A stretch of DNA of 11,755 nucleotides from Saprospiraceae bacterium. GTDB taxonomy: Bacteria; Bacteroidota; Bacteroidia; Chitinophagales; Saprospiraceae. The notes beneath the pieces were generated by a model that saw only the letters and a program-made list of their open reading frames with translations, was not told the origin of the DNA and did not search any database. The stretch covers positions 1 to 11,755 of the forward strand of contig JADZBJ010000062.1 in the NCBI GenBank assembly GCA_020852155.1. The letters are read 5' to 3'. The stretch's first letter is position 1. Each line of letters begins with the position of its first letter. This document shows positions 1 to 5,035 of this stretch, piece after piece. A program made the position numbers and the translations under genes.

Positions 1-2
1 CC

Positions 3-1913
3 GGTAATGGTTACAAATTCACGGCCTCAGAACTTCCTTTATATCAAATCGCCGGAGCGCCGCAGGCCTACTGGACATATTACTGGGAGTTTGGCGACGG
101 TTCTTTCAGTTTTGATAATGACCCGGTACATATCTATGAACATCCGGGCAATTATTCACCGTTGCTTGAGGTCACAGCCCACTACGACGACGGCGACAAA
201 CCCAAAGGCAAAATGGGTACGGCTGTAGCCGAACGAAGCGGCACACCCACCGACGGTTTCCCGACTGTTTTCGACTCAACACGCATTCCAATTAAAATGA
301 AGGCCATCCGTCAGGCGCGCGCCAACGAAGGGCTGGTTTGCATCCTGAGTTACCGTAACCTCGGCAAGGTCACGACCGACGGCCGTCTGCACCTTTTTTA
401 TAATGAAAAACGCTATCCGGACGCGCACTTCTCGCTCGATAGCGCCCGTATGCACTTTGGCGAAAGCGTCGAAAACCTGGATGTTTCCCTCAACCTGCCC
501 GCAGCAACAGACATGACGGAAGGCTGGGCCGCTGTGCTGCCCAAAGGAGATGCCACGGGATTTAATACCTGGAAAACAGCGGACTACCCGCCAGCGTCTA
601 TTTTGGAAAATTTGCTGAGCGCCGGACGCGACCTGTATCGCGAGGAAAAAGTCTGGCGATTTAATGGCCTGAAACCGGGCGAAAACCGCAATATGTTCAT
701 CTCATTGCAAGGCACCGAAAAAATGCTGCGCGATACCAATGCCTTTATTTACCTCGATGCCGTTTTTGCGCCTTTCGATCCGGCCGTTGCGCCCGAAGTC
801 TATCGCATGGAAATAGAAATCGTTTCTTCACACGACCCGAATGCCATTGCCGTATCTGACAACCGCATCAACTACCGCACGCTGGGCAACAAGAAAATTG
901 ATTACAAGGTCAAATTTCAAAACAATGGCGAAGGCCCGGCCAGCAAAGTCGAAGTGACCATTCAAATACCCGAAGGACTGGACATGAAACGTATGAAACC
1001 GACAGCGTGGGAGCCCAAATGCCCGATCTGCCCGAAAACACCCACCAAAGCCAGTTGTCTCGACACTGCCAGCACGAAAAACGAACTGATCTTCACCTTT
1101 CGCAACATATATCTGCCCGGAAGCCGTCAGGAAGGCGTTGACGATAAAGACTCGACCAAAGGCATGATTAAATACCGCATTGAAGCCGCTAAAAATATGC
1201 CTAAACGGCCTTTTAGCAGTCGCGCTAAAATCGTGTTCGACAAAAATCCGCCGATCTACACCAACTTCACCAAAACACGTTTCAAAGTCGGTGTATCGCC
1301 AGGCATCAAAGCCGGTTGGGCATTCCATCCGGACTCCATCAGTCAGGGTTATGCCTTTCTCGGCGCCAGCCTTTCGCCATTCAAATCCTGGCGCGTGTAT
1401 CCGCAGGTGGAATTATTGACCGGCATCAAAGGGAAGGGCAACAGCATTGAAACCAAAACGGAAACATACGACGGACTGGACACCGTGGGCGTTGACTTTG
1501 ATGTGTTCTTTGCCACCACAACGATAAAAACCACTGCCACGCGATTCTATTCGTTTGAATTGCCCATCCAACTGCGCAAAAATTTCAACCGATGGATTGG
1601 TCTGGGCGCTGGCGGTTCGGTGAGGGCCATTTTCAAGACGACAGAATTTGAGTTGAAGAAAACCCTGGAAGAAAGAACATGGAGATATGATTCAATGCTG
1701 GGGTATGGAAACATTTTTGCACAAAATCCTACTAGCGTTGCAACAAGTTCAGGCGCCGAAAAATCCCGGCAGTTCCGCTACACGGCTTTTGCCGACCTGA
1801 CGCTTGGTTCTGTACGTGTCGGCCCTAACCTCGGTATTCGCGCCGGTGGTGTTTTCGGACAAAAAGGCGGAATTCAGCCCTTTGTTCAGGCCTCGGTTGA
1901 AATTAAATTATAG
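3..1913 (+). CDS. Surface protein, 5'-truncated: PKD domain, conserved-repeat domain, C-terminal outer-membrane beta-barrel
   Basis: The frame is open from the first bases of the window, so the gene starts upstream; 636 residues are visible. Residues about 20-72 form a PKD domain, with the typical YWEFGDG and HIYEHPGNY motifs. A beta-rich region follows. From about residue 275 (SSHDPNAIAV, then YKVKFQNNGEGPASKVEV) it matches the conserved-repeat/DUF11-like domains of exported Bacteroidota proteins, which often carry a 'DPN' motif followed by a 'FQNTG'-like strand. Residues about 425-636 show alternating amphipathic strands with aromatic girdles and end in VEIKL, as expected of an outer-membrane barrel. 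I infer a barrel-anchored protein displaying PKD and Ig-like domains outside the cell. An odd CPIC...C cluster (residues about 341-352) lies in the conserved-repeat region. The ligand is unknown. The possible TTG start at 162 would cut through the PKD domain and is not credible. Confidence 0.8.
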   Translation, partial: GNGYKFTASELPLYQIAGAPQAYWTYYWEFGDGSFSFDNDPVHIYEHPGNYSPLLEVTAHYDDGDKPKGKMGTAVAERSGTPTDGFPTVFDSTRIPIKMKAIRQARANEGLVCILSYRNLGKVTTDGRLHLFYNEKRYPDAHFSLDSARMHFGESVENLDVSLNLPAATDMTEGWAAVLPKGDATGFNTWKTADYPPASILENLLSAGRDLYREEKVWRFNGLKPGENRNMFISLQGTEKMLRDTNAFIYLDAVFAPFDPAVAPEVYRMEIEIVSSHDPNAIAVSDNRINYRTLGNKKIDYKVKFQNNGEGPASKVEVTIQIPEGLDMKRMKPTAWEPKCPICPKTPTKASCLDTASTKNELIFTFRNIYLPGSRQEGVDDKDSTKGMIKYRIEAAKNMPKRPFSSRAKIVFDKNPPIYTNFTKTRFKVGVSPGIKAGWAFHPDSISQGYAFLGASLSPFKSWRVYPQVELLTGIKGKGNSIETKTETYDGLDTVGVDFDVFFATTTIKTTATRFYSFELPIQLRKNFNRWIGLGAGGSVRAIFKTTEFELKKTLEERTWRYDSMLGYGNIFAQNPTSVATSSGAEKSRQFRYTAFADLTLGSVRVGPNLGIRAGGVFGQKGGIQPFVQASVEIKL

Positions 1914-1919
1914 ACAAAT

Positions 1920-2072
1920 GAGGTTGTCTCATAAGTAGCGATTCTGTGCTTTTTATGATTAACCGCTAATGACGCTAATTACACAAAATATTGAAAATCA
2001 AAAACTTAGCGTATTTAGCGTCATTAGCGGTTAAACTAATTTGCTCGATTTTATGACTTATGAGACAATCTC
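1920..2072. repeat. Nested inverted-repeat element A (MITE-like, 153 bp)
   Basis: The outer arms 1920-1936 (GAGGTTGTCTCATAAGT) and 2056-2072 are reverse complements with 16 of 17 matches. Inside them, 1959-1978 and 2015-2034 are a perfect 20-bp inverted repeat. The spacers between inner and outer arms (1937-1958, 2035-2055) are not complementary but both contain TTTTATGA in direct orientation. There is no reading frame of note and no clear target-site duplication. The size and terminal repeats fit a miniature inverted-repeat element or a mobilised palindromic intergenic repeat; no transposase is present to assign a family. Confidence 0.6.
2006..2032. repeat. 9-bp tandem units within element A
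   Basis: The right inner arm reads as three consecutive 9-mers: TTAGCGTAT, TTAGCGTCA, TTAGCGGTT. The left inner arm (1961-1987) carries the complementary units AACCGCTAA and TGACGCTAA, then a decayed third unit. The 9-bp period in a non-coding stretch suggests expansion and later inversion of a short unit, or a repeated protein-binding site. Confidence 0.6.
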
Positions 2073-2086
2073 TTCCAGCCTGACAG

Positions 2087-2119
2087 TTTGTCCCTTAGCA
2101 CGATTTTTGGTAACCTTTG
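2087..2119 (+). promoter_or_regulatory. Putative Bacteroidota promoter of the MIase-like gene
   Basis: A TTTG at 2087-2090 lies 21 bases before AACCTTTG (2112-2119), one mismatch from the phylum's TAnnTTTG -7 box. It predicts a start of transcription near 2126 and a leader of about 60 bases before the ATG at 2185. It starts 14 bases after element A. Assigned by pattern only. Confidence 0.35.
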
Positions 2120-2184
2120 CATCCAATAACTGTCAAAACCAGCGTTTTTATCTTTTCATACCCTGATTACACTGTCAAGATAAC

Positions 2185-2487
2185 ATGGAACAAACTCAAT
2201 ACATGGTAGATTTTACGCTACCGAAAGATTTGTCTGAAGATTTCATTTCCAGAATACCGCAACAGCGTTCTTTGGTGAACAAACTGATGAGCGACTGTAA
2301 AATTTTGAATTATGCCCTTTCGCTGGAAAACTCCAAACTCTGGGTCATTTTTTCCGTAGAATCGGAGGAGGAATTACTGGAATTGATTCAAAGGCTGCCG
2401 TTGTCGCGTTACATGAAAGTGGAAATGCACGCGCTGACGTTTTTTAATACGGCCAATATTCTGCAACCTAATTTCTCGCTGAACTAA
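2185..2487 (+). CDS. Muconolactone-delta-isomerase-like small protein
   Basis: The 100-residue protein has the length and pattern of the muconolactone isomerase (MIase) family, a dimeric ferredoxin-like alpha+beta barrel. Visible family features are an N-terminal strand with 'YMVDFTLP' (residues 6-13), a helix through 'RSLVNKLM', the strand 'LWVIFSVES', and the family's 'ELLELIQRLPLSRYM' helix-turn (residues 62-76), followed by the last strand 'VEMHAL'. The true isomerases act in the catechol branch of the beta-ketoadipate pathway. No other gene of that pathway is here, so I do not assign that reaction. The gene is monocistronic, has its own putative promoter, and ends at a strong hairpin. 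Start: the ATG at 2185 is the only sensible one and has no Shine-Dalgarno site, as usual in this phylum. The fold is fairly certain, the function unknown. Confidence 0.8.
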   Translation: MEQTQYMVDFTLPKDLSEDFISRIPQQRSLVNKLMSDCKILNYALSLENSKLWVIFSVESEEELLELIQRLPLSRYMKVEMHALTFFNTANILQPNFSLN

Positions 2488-2529
2488 CCAACAGCGAACC
2501 GCTTAAACAAAAATCAGGCGCCAAAAAGC

Positions 2530-2569
2530 AAACCGGCTGACAATCGTTACGATTATCAGCCGGTTTTTT
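2530..2569. terminator. Bidirectional rho-independent terminator
   Basis: A 17-bp stem (2530-2546 with 2550-2566, one G-T or mismatch position) has a 3-base loop and is followed by six T on the plus strand, ending the MIase-like gene. On the minus strand the hairpin is followed by TTTGCTTTTTGG, so it can also stop transcription of the facing tRNA-Phe gene. Confidence 0.85.
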
Positions 2570-2574
2570 ATTTG

Positions 2575-2647
2575 TGGTACCTCCCAGAATCGAACTGGGG
2601 ACACATGGATTTTCAGTCCATTGCTCTACCATCTGAGCTAAGGTACC
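2575..2647 (-). tRNA. tRNA-Phe (anticodon GAA)
   Basis: Read on the minus strand, all arms are present. The acceptor GGTACCT pairs with AGGTACC, the D arm is GCTC...GAGC, the anticodon stem ATGGA/TCCAT holds the loop CTGAAAA with anticodon GAA, the variable loop is GTGTC, and the T arm is CCCAG-TTCGATT-CTGGG. The discriminator base is A (2575). CCA is not encoded (the next bases read CAA), so it is added after transcription. The length is 73 nt. Confidence 0.95.
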
Positions 2648-2668
2648 GACCTTTCGCTAAAAGCGGGG

Positions 2669-2676
2669 CAAAGATA
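2669..2676 (-). promoter_or_regulatory. Putative -7 box of tRNA-Phe
   Basis: The minus strand reads TATCTTTG, an exact TAnnTTTG match, and would start transcription about 15 bases before the mature tRNA 5' end at 2647. I see no convincing -33 element. The box and distance fit a tRNA promoter. Confidence 0.4.
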
Positions 2677-2706
2677 GTAGTACAAATCTGACATTGTGAA
2701 ATATCT

Positions 2707-2733
2707 GCGCAATTTTTTGCGCAATTTTTTGCG
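2707..2733. repeat. 12-bp tandem repeat with TTGCGCAA palindrome
   Basis: GCGCAATTTTTT occurs twice back to back (2707-2718, 2719-2730) and is followed by a partial third copy, GCG. The junction creates the perfect palindrome TTGCGCAA (2717-2724). It lies between the divergent tRNA-Phe and sigma-factor promoters, so it may bind a regulator of either; that is inference. Confidence 0.5.
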
Positions 2734-2772
2734 TCGGGCGATTTCAGTGGTACATAAACACAAAAACTTTTC

Positions 2773-2780
2773 TACGTTTG
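2773..2780 (+). promoter_or_regulatory. Putative -7 box of ECF sigma factor 1
   Basis: TACGTTTG is an exact TAnnTTTG match. It predicts a start near 2787 and a leader of about 70 bases before the ATG at 2857. The -33 position (about 2747-2750, GTGG) is a poor match, which would suit a promoter needing an activator. Confidence 0.45.
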
Positions 2781-2856
2781 CCCAACCTTTACCTAACTGG
2801 CGGCTGTCTAAGCCAACAGCAAGGGAAACAGCCATGCGGCTATCCATGCCATTTCG

Positions 2857-3429
2857 ATGACTTTTTTCGGTAAAAAAACATACACGGAAAACGAGTTGGT
2901 CGAGCTATGCTCTGCCAATGACAGAAGTGCTCAAGAAGCGCTTTACCGACGTTTTTTCCCCGATATGCTGCGTATGTGCAAGCGTTACACGCACGACGAG
3001 AGTACAGCCATCGAAATTGTCAACAACGGCTTTTTGAGGGTTTTCAAGAAAATTCACACGTTCGCATTTAAAGGCAGTCTTGAAGGATGGGTACGTCGGC
3101 TGGTTTACCACAGTATGGCCGACTACTACCGCGAAAATGCGCGCTACCTGCATTTTCTGGTGTTTGAAGAGCATGACCAGCAAGTGCCGGAGCGCGGGCT
3201 TGAATCTTTTTATGAAACGGACTTGCTTAAAATGGTGCAAACCCTGCCGCCGACTTCGCAAGAAGTATTCAGGCTGTACGCCATCGAAGGTTATTCGCAC
3301 GCTGAAATTGCACAACACCTCGGCATGAGCGAAGGCACCAGTAAATGGCACTTGAGTACGGCAAGACAAAAACTGCGTGATTTATTGGAAAAACATGTTG
3401 ACTATTTCCGTTGGTCAGCAACCCGCTAA
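2857..3429 (+). CDS. ECF-type RNA polymerase sigma factor 1
   Basis: At 190 residues this is the normal size of a sigma-70 ECF factor. Region 2 spans about residues 22-98: ALYRRFFPDML, AIEIVNNGFLRVFKKI (core binding and -10 contact), then SLEGWVRRLVYHSMADYYREN. Region 4 spans about 128-180: LPPTSQEVFRLYAIEGYSHAEIAQHLGMSEGTSK is the helix-turn-helix that reads the -35 element. The pattern is the one common in Bacteroidota (GSLEGW, 'YRENAR'). The ATG at 2857 is used because the nearby upstream ATGs (2834, 2846) are out of frame. The membrane protein at 3479 follows after 49 bases with no terminator between, so the two probably form an operon in which the second protein controls or relays signals to this factor. 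Confidence 0.93.
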   Translation: MTFFGKKTYTENELVELCSANDRSAQEALYRRFFPDMLRMCKRYTHDESTAIEIVNNGFLRVFKKIHTFAFKGSLEGWVRRLVYHSMADYYRENARYLHFLVFEEHDQQVPERGLESFYETDLLKMVQTLPPTSQEVFRLYAIEGYSHAEIAQHLGMSEGTSKWHLSTARQKLRDLLEKHVDYFRWSATR

Positions 3430-3478
3430 ACAGTGATTCTCCTCCCAACGACCGAATACTATTTTTAATCAGACCGAA

Positions 3479-4750
3479 ATGCACGATAAGTACGATCACC
3501 ATTTAGCTGACAAGGGCTGGCAACAAATGCGCCAGCGGCTGGATAGCGAGATGCCTGAGCAAACCGACCGCCGGAAAAGTCCGGCTGCCTGGTGGTGGAT
3601 AACGATGCTCGCCATGATGGCCGGAGGAATATGGATGAGTTATGAGTTCGGATTAAGGCGCGGCAGATTGCAAAATACGCCTCAACAACCCGTCGCATCC
3701 GCCGATGTTCAGCCAGGCGTTACTAACACCCCACAACAACCAGCAACGCTCGTTTTACCACCAGTAAAACAACAATTAAGCGTTTCGGGAATTCCATTGA
3801 CCTCGAATTGGCGTTTGCCACAGGTTTTCATCGCCAAAAGCGGCGAAACCAACAACAACGCTCACCAATCAGTCGCTCCTTTGCCAACGCTTGCAACACA
3901 AGACGGGACATCTGCCTCCGAAGCTGAGGCCACTACGGCAATCATTCCATTACCTGAGAAAAACATAGAAAGCGTACGCTCTGCCAATATTCAGCAACCA
4001 TCTATCGCTGTACAGCCCATATCGGCCGAACAAACCCTGGCTGCTGAAATAACGCCTGATCGCAAGGCGTCCCGTTGGGCGCTTGGCGTAACTGGTCAGG
4101 CATCTACCGAGTCGTTCACCAACCTGAATGGAATTAGCGGCGGGATGACTGTCAATTTTCAGGTAAATCGCCAGTTTGGTTTACGGTCCGGCGCGATGTA
4201 CTCCTATTATCGCCCGAATACTGTCAGCCAGCCATTGGTGGAAGTGGAAACGCCGGATTATGTACAGGCAACTAAAAATTATTACTTCATTAATAATCCG
4301 GCTGCCACGCCCGACGAATCTGTATTTATCCCTGTTCAAAAATTACATCGCCTGGAAGCGCCTTTTTTATTGTTTTGGCAACCTTTCAAGCATTTTCAGG
4401 TTTTTTCAGGCGCTTCTCTGGGTTATACATTTTACGGCAAAAGCGCTGAAGAAAATTTCACAGAAGCCAGTGTGCTTCGCTTGGGCACAACCGTAGCCGA
4501 GCGCGGAGCGGATCGCCTCGTGACGAATGAATTACATCCCTGGCAAACTGATTTTCAGGGCGGATTTACGTACAAGATTTATCAAAACTGGGAGCTGGGC
4601 CTGTCTTACAAACGCCCTTTCAGTTTTCAAAATACCCGGGAAGCACGCTCAAGTGCCCTGTTGGATATTACCCAGCCGGCGCAACATTTCTCCAGCAATC
4701 GCTACCTGCATCAGCATTTGCTGAACCTCAGTTCGACTCTGTTTTTCTGA
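3479..4750 (+). CDS. Sigma-factor partner: inner-membrane segment, periplasmic linker, C-terminal outer-membrane beta-barrel
   Basis: The 423-residue protein has three parts. Residues 1-36 are charged and probably cytoplasmic (YDHHLADKGWQQMRQRLD, then DRRK). Residues 37-56 form one hydrophobic segment (AWWWITMLAMMAGGIWMSYE) flanked by positive charges. Residues about 63-195 are a low-complexity linker rich in Pro, Gln, Ala and Thr. From about 197 (RWALGVTGQAS) to the end there are amphipathic strands with aromatic edges (FGLRSGAMYSYY, FQVFSGASLGYTFYG, WELGLSYKRPF), ending in LSSTLFF; a terminal Phe is the classic outer-membrane barrel signature. Such ECF-linked proteins occur in Bacteroidota, but their mechanism is unknown to me. 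I infer an anti-sigma or signal-relay role from position and topology. No zinc-finger anti-sigma motif is visible. A terminator follows. Confidence 0.75.
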   Translation: MHDKYDHHLADKGWQQMRQRLDSEMPEQTDRRKSPAAWWWITMLAMMAGGIWMSYEFGLRRGRLQNTPQQPVASADVQPGVTNTPQQPATLVLPPVKQQLSVSGIPLTSNWRLPQVFIAKSGETNNNAHQSVAPLPTLATQDGTSASEAEATTAIIPLPEKNIESVRSANIQQPSIAVQPISAEQTLAAEITPDRKASRWALGVTGQASTESFTNLNGISGGMTVNFQVNRQFGLRSGAMYSYYRPNTVSQPLVEVETPDYVQATKNYYFINNPAATPDESVFIPVQKLHRLEAPFLLFWQPFKHFQVFSGASLGYTFYGKSAEENFTEASVLRLGTTVAERGADRLVTNELHPWQTDFQGGFTYKIYQNWELGLSYKRPFSFQNTREARSSALLDITQPAQHFSSNRYLHQHLLNLSSTLFF

Positions 4751-4784
4751 TACTTTTTACTAATCCTTTTCTTTGTATGAAGCA

Positions 4785-4820
4785 ACAGGGGCCGGTGTAA
4801 TACCGGCCTTCTGTTTTTTT
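4785..4820 (+). terminator. Rho-independent terminator of the sigma-1 operon
   Basis: GGCCGGT (4790-4796) pairs with ACCGGCC (4802-4808) over a 5-base loop, extended by ACAG/CTGT across a small bulge, and is followed by seven to eight T (to 4820). It lies 35 bases after the stop codon at 4750. Confidence 0.85.
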
Positions 4821-4859
4821 ATGCCATCTCACCTGAAACCGGCACTAACAAAAGTTAGC

Positions 4860-4889
4860 TTGACACTGATTCTTTTCTCAATACTTTCG
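4860..4889 (+). promoter_or_regulatory. Putative promoter of the TonB-dependent receptor gene
   Basis: TTG at 4860-4862, 19 bases, then TACTTTCG (4882-4889), one mismatch from TAnnTTTG. A small dyad CTAAC-AAAA-GTTAG (4845-4858) lies directly upstream and could be an operator. The predicted start is near 4895, giving a leader of about 140 bases. Confidence 0.35.
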
Positions 4890-5010
4890 CATCAGATTGA
4901 ATTTACCAGTGTTGGCATAGTGCGCTGATTTTTATTTTGGAATCAAATTTTATGTCTTTATTTGCCATGCAAACGGTGTTCGTTTGTAGAAGCAAATGTT
5001 GAAAGTATTG
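4879..5010. repeat. Inverted repeat spanning the receptor leader
   Basis: CAATACTTTC (4879-4888) is the exact reverse complement of GAAAGTATTG (5001-5010). The left arm overlaps the putative -7 box; the right arm ends 25 bases before the start codon. A smaller dyad CAAACG-GTGTT-CGTTTG (4970-4986) lies inside. It could be a regulatory structure or a decayed repeat element; no known riboswitch is recognised. Confidence 0.3.
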
Positions 5011-5035
5011 GCTTAAAACATTATCAATATGGCTT

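Noticed and set aside
162..164. TTG start for the first gene
   Set aside because: The same frame is open back to position 3 and encodes the conserved part of a PKD domain; the TTG falls inside it.
828..1328. 166-codon minus-strand open frame
   Set aside because: It lies wholly antisense to the conserved-repeat domain of the surface protein and resembles no family.
2006..2032. CRISPR array
   Set aside because: The units are 9 bp with no spacers; there are no cas genes.
2575..2647. tRNA-Phe as an integration site for a mobile element
   Set aside because: There is no repeated tRNA 3' end and no integrase gene in the window.
2638..2847. 69-codon minus-strand open frame
   Set aside because: It overlaps tRNA-Phe and the promoter region; there is no family pattern.
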